Assembly (NCBI RefSeq): GCF_000145275.1
Contig: NC_014393.1
Span: 930,001 to 994,000, forward strand
DNA: 64,000 nt
Reading direction: 5' to 3'
Origin: Clostridium cellulovorans 743B
GTDB taxonomy: Bacteria > Bacillota > Clostridia > Clostridiales > Clostridiaceae
Of this stretch, positions 25,628-34,565 are shown piece by piece. The translations under genes and the position numbers were made by a program. The notes beneath the pieces were generated by a model. It ran no database searches. It saw nothing but the letters and a program-made list of their open reading frames with translations, and was not told the origin of the DNA. Numbering within the stretch: the stretch's first letter is position 1; every line of letters starts with the position of its first letter.

Positions 25628-26401
25628 GTGAAAGAAAATCAGTACAAGTTAATATTGACGGTAAAAGGGCTTGAAAGAAAAACAACCTCAAAGGTTATAG
25701 GCGACTTCTTTGGAGTAGAGCCGAAGTATTTAGGAGCACCGAGTTTTAACTTTGAAATCCAAACACAAAAGGGAGAAACCTTTATAGTTGATAGGAATGG
25801 AGCAATTATTACACCAGTTTATGAGATTGAAGAAAATTTAGAGGTAATAGAACTCTATTCAAAAATAGCTGAGGCAGGTGCTGAAGGAATTGAGGTTGAG
25901 ATAATGCTTTCAATGCATGGGCATAGTGGTATTTCGCTTAGGAATCTTATAAATATTATTTCAAGTAAGCAAAGTCTTGTTAAAAAAGCTCTTGGTATAG
26001 CGATGAACATTGTAGAGCAAGAATTTATTGAAGTGATTAACAATGTTAGGTTAATAGAAATTGAAGATTTTAAAAGGGCTGTACTAGAAATTGGTATGGA
26101 TAAATGCAAAGGGGTAAGCTTTGGGTTTGAAGAGGAAGCTATAAGCTTTAAGTTTTTTAAAGAAAAAGCAGAGTCACAGGAGCTACTTGCATACCTTCAA
26201 TTAACACAAGCCTTAAATGATAATGCAAAAACATTAAGACATTCTTCACCCAAAATAACTGAAACAAATAATGAAAAGTATACCTTCAGAACTTGGCTTC
26301 TAAGGCTCGGATTCATAGGCAATAGGTATAAAGAGTCAAGGAGTCAACTACTAAGGCACCTAAGCGGAAACAGTGCCTTTAGAAGCCCAACAAACGCATA
26401 A
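25628..26401 (+). CDS. degenerate amidoligase paralogue
   Basis: 257 residues, GTG start after CAGGGAGG. Not obvious alone, but it aligns by eye with the amidoligase gene downstream. HGHSGISLRNLINIISSKQSLVKKAL corresponds to GIHIHIGKEKFTAKTLRNLVNIMASKEDL; SFKFFKEK to EFRLFNGT; and the C-terminal NEKYTFRTWLLRLG...SAFR module is almost shared. Key acidic and histidine positions of the amidoligase (EIELTG, HIHIG) are altered. It is probably a duplicated, catalytically dead or respecialised partner. Confidence 0.5.
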   Translation: MKENQYKLILTVKGLERKTTSKVIGDFFGVEPKYLGAPSFNFEIQTQKGETFIVDRNGAIITPVYEIEENLEVIELYSKIAEAGAEGIEVEIMLSMHGHSGISLRNLINIISSKQSLVKKALGIAMNIVEQEFIEVINNVRLIEIEDFKRAVLEIGMDKCKGVSFGFEEEAISFKFFKEKAESQELLAYLQLTQALNDNAKTLRHSSPKITETNNEKYTFRTWLLRLGFIGNRYKESRSQLLRHLSGNSAFRSPTNA

Positions 26402-26486
26402 AATATAAGCATTGACTGCAGTAATTGCGGTCTTTTTTCTTTGTCTTTATCTTATGTATTTACTTTTACTTCTAAGTAAGAAATTA

Positions 26487-26543
26487 CTTGATAATGTGTG
26501 TCTTTAGAGTGATATATAGAGTACCAAAAGAACACAAAGGAGT
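26487..26543 (+). promoter_or_regulatory. repeated leader element, copy 2
   Basis: CTTGATA, then TTTAGAGTGATATAT at 26503-26517, then AAAGGAG. Same order and spacing as the element at 25564. Confidence 0.4.
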
Positions 26544-26550
26544 AAGAATA

Positions 26551-27459
26551 ATGAAGTACCTAACCTTCGGAATAGAGATTGAATTAACAGGGATAACAAG
26601 GCAAAGAGCTGCAGAGGTTATTGCAAAGGAACTTGGAACAAGAGAAATACATGTAGGTGGAGGCTATGATGCATGGGAAGTTAAAGACTCAACAAATAGA
26701 GCTTGGAAGGTTGTAAATGATTCTAGCTTGAATCCTCAAAGAAAGGAGAACGGCAGAATAATCGATGCAACATCAAACTACAGATTTGAAGTTGTATCAC
26801 CAATATGTGTTTATGAAGACATTGAAAAAATCCAAGGGCTTGTAAGAGCTTTGAGAAAAGCAGGATCTTTTGCAAACTCTAGTTGTGGAATACACATTCA
26901 TATTGGTAAAGAGAAATTTACAGCAAAAACCTTGAGAAACCTAGTAAATATAATGGCAAGCAAAGAGGATTTAATATACAGAGCCTTAAAGGTTGATAGC
27001 CAAAGAGAAAATCGATATTGCAAGAAGGTTAACCAAAGTTTCTTAGAAAGCTTAAGAGTAAAAAAGCCAACAGAGATGAAACAGTTAGAGGATTTTTGGT
27101 ATGAAGGTTGGATGAGAAGTAGAACAACACACTATCATGGAAGCAGATACCACGGCTTAAACCTTCATTCAGTATTTCAAGGCAACACAGTAGAATTTAG
27201 GCTTTTTAATGGGACAACTCATGCAGGAAAAATTAAAGCCTACATACAGTTTTGTATGGCAATAAGTCACCAAGCTTTAACTCAAAAAAGTGCAAGTTGT
27301 AGGAAAACAGAAACTACTAATGAAAAATACACCTTTAGAACTTGGCTTTTAAGACTTGGACTTATAGGAGAAGAGTTTCAAACAGCAAGGCTTCATTTGC
27401 TAGCAAACCTTGAAGGGGATTCAGCTTTCAGAAACGGAAGAAGAGCAGCAGGGGAATAA
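26551..27459 (+). CDS. phage amidoligase (COOH-NH2 ligase family)
   Basis: 302 residues. It has the glutamine-synthetase-like amidoligase features: GIEIELTG near the N-terminus, SNYRFEVVSPI, CGIHIHIG, and NTVEFRLFNGTTH. The C-terminal KYTFRTWLLRLG module also ends the upstream gene. The ATG at 26551 follows AAAGGAG. Members are predicted to ligate amino groups to carboxylates, and in phages and plasmids often neighbour AIG2-like gamma-glutamylcyclotransferases, as here at 27562. The substrate (a peptide tag or cell-wall fragment) is unknown. Confidence 0.75.
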   Translation: MKYLTFGIEIELTGITRQRAAEVIAKELGTREIHVGGGYDAWEVKDSTNRAWKVVNDSSLNPQRKENGRIIDATSNYRFEVVSPICVYEDIEKIQGLVRALRKAGSFANSSCGIHIHIGKEKFTAKTLRNLVNIMASKEDLIYRALKVDSQRENRYCKKVNQSFLESLRVKKPTEMKQLEDFWYEGWMRSRTTHYHGSRYHGLNLHSVFQGNTVEFRLFNGTTHAGKIKAYIQFCMAISHQALTQKSASCRKTETTNEKYTFRTWLLRLGLIGEEFQTARLHLLANLEGDSAFRNGRRAAGE

Positions 27460-27499
27460 AATCCCCTCAGTACCATTCCGAAGGTGGTATTAAATAGTT

Positions 27500-27556
27500 C
27501 TTGAACTTATTTTTACTTTGAGTGATTAATGGTAAAAACAATACAGAAGGTAGGAA
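27500..27556 (+). promoter_or_regulatory. repeated leader element, copy 3 (divergent)
   Basis: CTTGAAC...TACTTTGAGTGATTAAT, then AGGTAGG. A weaker match to the two preceding leaders. Confidence 0.3.
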
Positions 27557-27561
27557 AAAGA

Positions 27562-28188
27562 ATGTTATATTTTGCTTATGGTAGTAACCTTAACATGGTT
27601 CAAATGAAGAAAAGGTGTCCAGATTCAGTTCCAATTACAAAGGTAAGGCTTAAGAATTACAAATTAGTATTTAATAGAGTTGCCGATATTATAAAAAGCG
27701 AAGGTGATGAGGTAGAAGGTGCAATTTATGAGGTTTCACCAAGAGATATCAGAAACCTTGATGCATATGAAGGCTATCCAAGGCTTTATACGAAAGTAGA
27801 GGTTATTGTTGAAGCTGATAATGGTAAGAGTTACGAAGTCTTTGTATATGTAATGGTAAAGAAGGGGTTAGCAGAGCCACAGGAGTATTACTATAATACA
27901 ATTTCTCAAGGTTTTAAAGATTGGGATATTTCTAAGGTAACACTGGAAAAAGCTAAGAATCAATCAAAAATAGATTATAAAGTAGATAGTTTTTTTACTC
28001 AAAAGTATTGTGATAGGTGTGGCGGTAGTCTTAAAAAGGGAAGAATAATGTCAATGTATAATGAGAACTGTATTTGCCTTTCTTGTAAAGACAAAGAAAG
28101 GCAAGAAGTGGATTATAGTGATGCAGTTGAAGCTGAACATTTAGAAATAAGAAAAGGTAATTATAATTACAAAGGAATTAAAGGTTAA
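27562..28188 (+). CDS. gamma-glutamylcyclotransferase (AIG2-like) fused to a zinc ribbon
   Basis: 208 residues. The GGCT fold starts with YFAYGSNL (substrate loop) and carries Glu70 in LDAYEGYPRLY, the catalytic acid position. After ~130 residues a C150xxC153...C172xxC175 zinc ribbon is appended. The domain removes gamma-glutamyl amine groups by cyclisation and could reverse or trim the product of the neighbouring amidoligase. ATG at 27562 chosen for GAAGGTAGG. The ribbon fusion is uncommon for this family. Confidence 0.8.
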   Translation: MLYFAYGSNLNMVQMKKRCPDSVPITKVRLKNYKLVFNRVADIIKSEGDEVEGAIYEVSPRDIRNLDAYEGYPRLYTKVEVIVEADNGKSYEVFVYVMVKKGLAEPQEYYYNTISQGFKDWDISKVTLEKAKNQSKIDYKVDSFFTQKYCDRCGGSLKKGRIMSMYNENCICLSCKDKERQEVDYSDAVEAEHLEIRKGNYNYKGIKG

Positions 28189-28199
28189 AATATGATGAA

Positions 28200-28224
28200 G
28201 GGTCTACAGCAGTAGGCTCTTTTT
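28200..28224 (+). terminator. terminator before terminase genes
   Basis: GGGTCTAC AGCA GTAGGCTC (8 pairs, two wobbles) is followed by TTTTTC. Confidence 0.6.
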
Positions 28225-28248
28225 CTTATTACAAAGGAAGGTGATACC

Positions 28249-28719
28249 ATGGCGACAAGAGGAAGAAAGCCAAAACCAACAGCATTAAAAGTACTTGAAG
28301 GCAATCCAGGAAAAAGATCTTTAAATCTAAATGAACCTAAACCAGAAAAGAAAGCTTCAAAATGTCCGTCATGGCTTGAGCCTGAAGCTAAAAAAGAGTG
28401 GAGAAGGATGTCAAAGACCTTAGAGCAAATTGGTGTTCTTACACAAGTTGATACAGCCGCCTTTGCTGGCTACTGCCAAGCCTATGCAAGATGGAAAGAG
28501 GCAGAAGAATTCTTATCAAAACATGGTACTATTTTTAAAACTCCATCAGGATATATTCAACAGGTACCACAGGTTTCAATTGCACAGACATACCTAAAAA
28601 TTATGAAGGATTTTTGTTCAGAGTTTGGATTGACACCATCGTCACGCTCTAGAATTAATGCTGGAACTGCTACAAGTGAAACCTCAGACCCAATGGAAGA
28701 TTTATTGAGAATGGGGTAA
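28249..28719 (+). CDS. terS: terminase small subunit (P27 family)
   Basis: 156 residues starting GRKPKPTALKVLEGNPGKR, the hallmark N-terminus of P27-type small terminases, followed by CPSWLEPEAKKEWRRM and the helical DTAAFAGYCQAYARW segment. It recognises phage DNA at the packaging site. ATG after AAGGAAGGTG, 4 bases before the large subunit gene. Confidence 0.93.
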   Translation: MATRGRKPKPTALKVLEGNPGKRSLNLNEPKPEKKASKCPSWLEPEAKKEWRRMSKTLEQIGVLTQVDTAAFAGYCQAYARWKEAEEFLSKHGTIFKTPSGYIQQVPQVSIAQTYLKIMKDFCSEFGLTPSSRSRINAGTATSETSDPMEDLLRMG

Positions 28720-28723
28720 TTAG

Positions 28724-30268
28724 ATGTTTGATGCAATGAAAGCTGAAAGAGCAGTAAGGTTTATAAATAATCTTAAGCATACAAAGGGTGTGTGGCATGG
28801 AGTGCCCTTTGATTTGTTGCCTTGGCAGGATAGGATTATTAGAGATTTATTTGGCACTGTTAAAGAGGATGGTTTTAGACAATACAACACAGCTTATGTT
28901 GAAATTCCTAAGAAGAACGGTAAATCAGAAATTGCAGCAGCCTTGGCTCTTTATTTAACTTGTGGAGATAATGAATGGGGAGCTGAGGTATATGGTTGTG
29001 CAGCAGATAGACAGCAAGCTTCAATAGTATTTGATGTAGCAGTTGATATGGTGGACCAGTGTCCAGCCCTAAAGAAAAGAATAAAACCTATAATATCACA
29101 GAAGCGATTAGTGTATATGCCGCTTGGCAGCTTTTATCAAGTTCTATCAGCTGAGGCATATACAAAGCATGGTCTAAATGTACATGGAGTTATCTTTGAT
29201 GAACTTCATGCACAACCAGGTAGAGAACTTTATGATGTTATGACTAAGGGAAGTGGTGATGCTAGAAAGCAGCCACTTTTTTTCTTGATAACAACAGCGG
29301 GCAATGATAGAAATTCAATTTGCTATGAAGTACATCAAAAAGCAGATGATATTTTAAGAGGAAAAAAGTTTGATCCAACCTTTTATCCTGTTATCTATGG
29401 AATTAAGGACGATGACAATTGGCAAGATGAAGCAAACTGGTATAAAGCAAACCCTTCTCTTGGACACACAATTGATATTGAAAAGGTAAGAACGGCAATT
29501 TTAAGTGCAAAGGAAAATCCAGCTGAAGAAAATATCTTCAGACAGCTAAGGCTAAATCAATGGGTTAAGCAATCAATAAGATGGATGCCTATGGATGTAT
29601 GGGATAAATGTTCTTTTGCTGTTGATATAGAAAAGCTTCGAGGAAGAGAGTGCTATGGTGGACTTGACCTTTCAAGCACCAATGATATTACAGCCTTTGT
29701 GTTAATTTTTCCACCAACAATTGATGATGATAAATATTATGTTCTTCCTTACTTTTGGATACCAGAAGATAATCTAAAGCTTAGGGTGAAAAGAGACCAT
29801 GTTCCTTATGATGTTTGGGAAAAGCAAGGTTTTGTTAAAACAACAGAGGGTAATGTAATTCATTATGGATTCATAGAAAGCTTTATTGAGGAATTAGGAA
29901 CAAAGTTTAATATTAAAGAAATAGCTTTCGATAGATGGGGGGCTGTTCAAATGGTTCAAAATCTAGAAGGCTTAGGCTTCACAGTTGTTCCTTTCGGACA
30001 AGGCTATAAGGATATGAGTCCACCTACAAAAGAATTAATGAAAATAACTCTTGAAAAGAGATTAGCACATGGTGGTCATCCAGTTCTTAAGTGGATGATG
30101 GATAACATTCATGTAAGAACAGATCCTGCAGGGAACATTAAGCCAGATAAAGAGAAATCTACTGAAAAGATCGATGGAGCTGTGGCTTTGATTATGGCAT
30201 TAGATAGATCAATACGACATGAGAATAAGGAAAGTGTGTATGATAATAGGGGTATTTTGATATTGTAA
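28724..30268 (+). CDS. terL: terminase large subunit
   Basis: 514 residues. The packaging ATPase has Walker A PKKNGKSE (about 61-68) and Walker B VIFDELHAQ (~157). The nuclease half has GGLDLSSTNDITAF and IAFDRWGAVQM. It is the Terminase_1, HK97-type large subunit that cuts concatemers and pumps DNA into proheads. Its stop overlaps the putative promoter of the inserted metallopeptidase gene. Confidence 0.95.
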   Translation: MFDAMKAERAVRFINNLKHTKGVWHGVPFDLLPWQDRIIRDLFGTVKEDGFRQYNTAYVEIPKKNGKSEIAAALALYLTCGDNEWGAEVYGCAADRQQASIVFDVAVDMVDQCPALKKRIKPIISQKRLVYMPLGSFYQVLSAEAYTKHGLNVHGVIFDELHAQPGRELYDVMTKGSGDARKQPLFFLITTAGNDRNSICYEVHQKADDILRGKKFDPTFYPVIYGIKDDDNWQDEANWYKANPSLGHTIDIEKVRTAILSAKENPAEENIFRQLRLNQWVKQSIRWMPMDVWDKCSFAVDIEKLRGRECYGGLDLSSTNDITAFVLIFPPTIDDDKYYVLPYFWIPEDNLKLRVKRDHVPYDVWEKQGFVKTTEGNVIHYGFIESFIEELGTKFNIKEIAFDRWGAVQMVQNLEGLGFTVVPFGQGYKDMSPPTKELMKITLEKRLAHGGHPVLKWMMDNIHVRTDPAGNIKPDKEKSTEKIDGAVALIMALDRSIRHENKESVYDNRGILIL

Positions 30269-30292
30269 AAAAATATACACTTATGATATTAT
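30263..30292 (+). promoter_or_regulatory. candidate promoter of inserted metallopeptidase gene
   Basis: TTGTAA, an 18-base spacer, then TATTAT. It overlaps the terminase stop codon. Confidence 0.4.
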
Positions 30293-30332
30293 TGGTATTA
30301 AGATTTAAAATAGAGTGAGGAAGAAATAAGTT

Positions 30333-31328
30333 ATGTTGTCAGATGATTACAAGACAAGATGTGAAGAATTGATAGAATCGGCAATTAGATATTCACAAAA
30401 GAATTTAAAAAGTTTTAATAAAAATGTTGATATTGATTATAGTGTTATAAATACTTTAGAATTCAATGCAAATAGTAAACTTTGTGAGGAAAAGTATGCT
30501 ATAAATATACATAGCGAGGTTTTTGAAAGAATATATGATATCCTAAAAGTACTTTTTTACAAAGAAAATATTACCTTTTATAAAAGTGTTTCGTGGGATG
30601 AAGAGTATTGTGAAGAAAAAGCTTTTAAGTACTTAGGCCTTTTAATGGAATTGTCAACAAAATTAATAATAAATCATGAATTAGGTCATATACTTAATGG
30701 ACATTTAAGGTACAAAAAAAGCCTCAACATTGTGAATGATAAAAATGAATGTTATATGTTTATGGACTCCGAAAAGAACGAACTAGATCCAATTGAGAGT
30801 CAAGTGTTAGAGATGGACGCAGATGCGTATGCAGCAACTTGTGGAATTGGGGCTATTACTTATGACGAGAATATAAATAATTATAATAAAATAACACCAA
30901 ATTTTATTAAAAATAAGAGTCATGCAGTTATACTTTTAGTAATTGCTTCTACTATAGTTTTTAGTATTCAAGGATTAGGTAAGAAAAAGGAAAATTCAAA
31001 CTTAGAAGACTTAAAATACTTACCTTTGAGAACTAGACAAGATTATTACATGAGGTGTATTTTAAATGCATATAAAAACATGAATCTAAAAGAAAAATTA
31101 GATTTTGACATAGATTTTTTGAGAGAGGTTTTGCCTAATATAGAGGAATATGTTAACTTGTACAATCAACAGGTATTAGGATTCCATTCAGATGATTATA
31201 ATTCAAAAAATAACATAGAAGAACTTGGTCAAGTTTATTTAAAACATTGTGACTATCTAGATAGATTTTGGACCAAGACTATGAGAGACAAGTTATTACC
31301 ATATTCATATTTATCATTATTTCCATAA
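30333..31328 (+). CDS. HELGH metallopeptidase inserted in the head operon (moron)
   Basis: 331 residues. The zinc motif HELGH at 115-119 continues NGH, with a third-ligand-like EMDADAYA at 160-167. A hydrophobic segment lies at about 195-213. It sits between terminase and portal genes, which are normally adjacent, with its own likely promoter and terminator. It is not a structural gene. HELGH plus E.DA.A recalls Lit-type phage-exclusion peptidases (U49) and M48/M78 families; which one cannot be settled by eye. A lysogen-expressed exclusion function is a reasonable guess. Confidence 0.55.
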   Translation: MLSDDYKTRCEELIESAIRYSQKNLKSFNKNVDIDYSVINTLEFNANSKLCEEKYAINIHSEVFERIYDILKVLFYKENITFYKSVSWDEEYCEEKAFKYLGLLMELSTKLIINHELGHILNGHLRYKKSLNIVNDKNECYMFMDSEKNELDPIESQVLEMDADAYAATCGIGAITYDENINNYNKITPNFIKNKSHAVILLVIASTIVFSIQGLGKKKENSNLEDLKYLPLRTRQDYYMRCILNAYKNMNLKEKLDFDIDFLREVLPNIEEYVNLYNQQVLGFHSDDYNSKNNIEELGQVYLKHCDYLDRFWTKTMRDKLLPYSYLSLFP

Positions 31329-31349
31329 TTAAAATACACTAGGCGTTTA

Positions 31350-31375
31350 GCATCTATTTAGATAGATGCTTTTTT
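31350..31375 (+). terminator. terminator after metallopeptidase moron
   Basis: A perfect 8-bp stem GCATCTAT TTAG ATAGATGC, followed by TTTTTT, upstream of the portal gene. Confidence 0.8.
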
Positions 31376-31401
31376 CATATACATTTTTAGGAGGTAAATC
31401 A

Positions 31402-32676
31402 ATGAAAATCCCTTTTTTATCAAATAGATTTGAAGCAAGAGCCGCACCTATTCCAGATAGAGTGAAGGCTTTTTTACTTGGAGAAGATTATAGCATGGGC
31501 AATAAAGCAGGAGTTATAGTTAATGAAGAAACAGCAATGAGGACTACTGCTGTTTATGCTTGTGTGAGGGTTATTGCAGAAACAATAGCAAGCTTACCAT
31601 TGCCTTTATATAAAAGACTTCTACGAGGTAAGGAAAAAGCAACATACCATCCTTTATATACTGTTCTTCATGATATGCCGAACAGTGAAATGACCAGTTT
31701 TTCTTTCAGAGAAACTATGATGACTCATTTGCTTTTATGGGGAAATGCTTATGCTCAGATAATTAAAAGAGGCAATAAAATATCAGAACTTTGGCCTTTA
31801 CATCCTGCTTACGTGAGAATAGATAGAGAACCAGTAACAAATAAACTCATTTATAAATACAACGGTGGAGCTGAAGAGATTATTTATAGCCAAGAGCAAA
31901 TTCTTCATATTTCAGGGTTAAGCTTTAATGGAATAACAGGTTTATCTCCAATAAGCATGGCTAGAGAAACTATAGGGCTTGCACAAGCAACAGAGGAATT
32001 CGGTTCAAGATTTTTCTCAAATGGTGCAAGACCAGGGGGAATACTTCAGCATCCAGGCATAGTTAAAGACCCTGAAAGGCTAAGAAAATCATGGGAAGAG
32101 GTATATAAAGGAGTACAAAATTCACACAAGATAGCAGTTTTAGAGGAAGGGATGCAATATAAGGAGATAGGTATTCCTCCAAATGATGCACAGTTCTTAG
32201 AAACACGTAAGTTTCAACTTAATGAGATATGTAGAATCTTTAGAGTTCCACCACATTTGATTGGGGACCTCGAAAGAGCTACATTTTCAAATATAGAGCA
32301 TCAATCAATAGATTTTGTGGTTCATACTATTAGACCATGGCTTGTTAGATGGGAACAAGCAATACAGAAAGCCCTTATTCCAGAAGAGGAGAGGGCTATT
32401 TATTTTGCCAAATTTACAGTTGACGGTCTTTTACGTGGAGATTTTAAAACAAGAATGGATGGCTATGCAGTAGGAAGACAAAATGGTTGGTATAGCGCCA
32501 ATGATGTGAGAGAATTTGAAGATTTAAATCCTATTCCAGAAGATATGGGGGGAGACTTATATCTTGTAAACGGCAATATGATGACCGCAACATCAGCTTT
32601 AACCAAAGGTGGAGGTGAAGATAATGGAGAACAAAAGCCAAATGGAACGCAGGACAGTGGAATTAACGGAGCTTAG
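31402..32676 (+). CDS. HK97-type portal protein
   Basis: 424 residues. Characteristic stretches include AVYACVRVIAETIASLPLPLY, LLLWGNAYAQI, and LNEICRIFRVPPHLIGDLERATFSNIE. It forms the dodecameric ring through which DNA enters the capsid. ATG at 31402 preferred for AGGAGGT. It overlaps the protease gene by 53 bases, a frequent arrangement for this pair. Confidence 0.95.
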   Translation: MKIPFLSNRFEARAAPIPDRVKAFLLGEDYSMGNKAGVIVNEETAMRTTAVYACVRVIAETIASLPLPLYKRLLRGKEKATYHPLYTVLHDMPNSEMTSFSFRETMMTHLLLWGNAYAQIIKRGNKISELWPLHPAYVRIDREPVTNKLIYKYNGGAEEIIYSQEQILHISGLSFNGITGLSPISMARETIGLAQATEEFGSRFFSNGARPGGILQHPGIVKDPERLRKSWEEVYKGVQNSHKIAVLEEGMQYKEIGIPPNDAQFLETRKFQLNEICRIFRVPPHLIGDLERATFSNIEHQSIDFVVHTIRPWLVRWEQAIQKALIPEEERAIYFAKFTVDGLLRGDFKTRMDGYAVGRQNGWYSANDVREFEDLNPIPEDMGGDLYLVNGNMMTATSALTKGGGEDNGEQKPNGTQDSGINGA

Positions 32677-33265
32677 AGTAAAAAATATAGATACAAATGA
32701 GGGAGAAAACAACACTATTCCTGTAATTGAAGGCCATGCAGCTGTATTTAATCAATGGTCTGAGGAACTTGGTGGTGTTTTTTCTTTTAGAGAGAAGGTT
32801 ATACCAGGAGCTTTTACTGATTCAATACAAACTGATGATGTAAGGGCACTTTTTAATCATGATCCCAATTATGTACTTGGAAGAAATAAATCAGGAACAC
32901 TTGAATTAACAGAAACTAAAGAAGGCTTATATGTAAAAATAACTCCACCAGATACTCAATGGGCAAGAGATTTAACAGTAAGTATAGACCGAGGCGACAT
33001 TAGTCAGATGAGCTTCGGTTTTTTAGTTCTTGAGGATAGATGGGGTTATGAAGAAGGGCGAGATGTAAGAGAACTTAGAAAAGTAAAGCTATTTGATGTT
33101 TCACCAGTAACTTTCCCAGCTTATCCTCAAACAAGTGTTGGAATAAGAAGTGCTGCTGATATTTATGAAGCACGAAAAACACAGCTTAAAGAAAATCATG
33201 AGGCTGAAAAGTCAAAGAATTTAAGACAACTTGAAATGTTAAAACAAAGGATAAACCTAATTTAG
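32624..33265 (+). CDS. HK97-type prohead protease
   Basis: 213 residues. It contains the GHAAVFNQWS start of the fold, FNHDPNYVLGR with the His of the S78-type catalytic triad, and DISQMSFGF with the Ser. It cleaves capsid precursor and itself during maturation. ATG at 32624 chosen for GGAGGTGA 5 bases before. Confidence 0.92.
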   Translation: MENKSQMERRTVELTELRVKNIDTNEGENNTIPVIEGHAAVFNQWSEELGGVFSFREKVIPGAFTDSIQTDDVRALFNHDPNYVLGRNKSGTLELTETKEGLYVKITPPDTQWARDLTVSIDRGDISQMSFGFLVLEDRWGYEEGRDVRELRKVKLFDVSPVTFPAYPQTSVGIRSAADIYEARKTQLKENHEAEKSKNLRQLEMLKQRINLI

Positions 33266-33277
33266 GAGGACAAACTA

Positions 33278-34555
33278 ATGAGTAAAAAAATAAAAGAGAT
33301 GGAAGCACGAAAGAATGATTCAAGATTAAAAGCACTGGCTATAATAGACCAAGCACAAAAAGAAGGCAGATTTTTAACAGAGGAAGAGGACAAGAATGTA
33401 AAGCAATTTGAAGAGGAAATGCGAAAATGGGATGAAACCATTAAAAGAGCAGAATCAATAGGCATTGAAGATGAACCAGAGCCAGTTATAGATATTCCGC
33501 CAGTTAAACCAACTCCTAAAAATGATGAAAAAAGATTCGCTACTTTTGGAGAGCAAATGACTGCTGTTTATAGAGCAGCTTCACCAGATGGAAGAATTGA
33601 TTCAAGACTTACAACAAGAGCCGCCAGTGGAATGAACGAGACAGTTCCTTCCGATGGTGGTTTTTTAGTTCAACAGGACTTTGTATCGGAGCTTTTAAAG
33701 AGAACATATGATACAGGAATTCTTGCATCAAAGGTAAGAAAAATTCCTATCTCTACAAATGCAAATGGATTAAAGATAAATGCCATTGATGAAAGCAGTA
33801 GAGCTAATGGTTCTAGATGGGGAGGTGTTCAAACATACTGGGAGAATGAAGCTGATCAACACACATCATCAAAACCTAAGTTTAGAACAATGGACTTAGC
33901 ACTTAAGAAGCTTACAGGACTTTGTTATGCAACTGATGAGCTATTAACTGATGCGGCAGCTTTAGAAAGTGTTCTAATACAAGCTTTTGCAGAAGAGTTT
34001 GGCTTCAAGATGGACGATGCTATATTAAATGGAATTGGAAGTGGTCAACCTCTTGGAATATTGAGCTCAGAAGCATTAGTTAAAGTACCAAAGGACAATG
34101 GGCAAACAGATTTAATTACAGTACAAAACCTTCTAAATATGTGGTCAAGATTATGGGCAAGAAGTAGAGGAAGTGCTGTTTGGTATGTAAATCAAGAAAT
34201 AGAGCCATTACTTTATACCTTAAAAGTAGGAGATAAACCAGTATATATTCCAGCAGGAGGACTTTCAGAAGTTCCTTATGCAACACTGTTTGGTAGACCA
34301 GTAGTACCACTTGAGCAATGCTCACCAGTAGGTGAAGTTGGAGACATAATTTTAGCAGATATGAGCCAGTACCTTTTAATTGATAAGGGTGGGATTAATG
34401 CGGCTTCTTCTATCCATGTTCGTTTCTTATATGATGAAAGTGTATTTAGATTTATCTATAGAGTAGATGGGCAACCTATATGGAACAAGCCACTTACTCC
34501 ATATAAGGGCAGTAGCTCAACAAGTCCCTTTGTAGCTTTAGCAAAGAGAAACTAG
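33278..34555 (+). CDS. HK97-type major capsid protein with N-terminal scaffold
   Basis: 425 residues. The first ~95 residues are charged and coiled-coil-like (a built-in delta/scaffold domain). The mature fold begins around GMNETVPSDGGFLVQQDF and includes MDDAILNGIGSGQPLGIL, all typical of HK97 capsids. The scaffold is probably removed by the upstream protease. ATG after TTAGGAGG. Confidence 0.95.
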   Translation: MSKKIKEMEARKNDSRLKALAIIDQAQKEGRFLTEEEDKNVKQFEEEMRKWDETIKRAESIGIEDEPEPVIDIPPVKPTPKNDEKRFATFGEQMTAVYRAASPDGRIDSRLTTRAASGMNETVPSDGGFLVQQDFVSELLKRTYDTGILASKVRKIPISTNANGLKINAIDESSRANGSRWGGVQTYWENEADQHTSSKPKFRTMDLALKKLTGLCYATDELLTDAAALESVLIQAFAEEFGFKMDDAILNGIGSGQPLGILSSEALVKVPKDNGQTDLITVQNLLNMWSRLWARSRGSAVWYVNQEIEPLLYTLKVGDKPVYIPAGGLSEVPYATLFGRPVVPLEQCSPVGEVGDIILADMSQYLLIDKGGINAASSIHVRFLYDESVFRFIYRVDGQPIWNKPLTPYKGSSSTSPFVALAKRN

Positions 34556-34565
34556 GAGGATGTAT

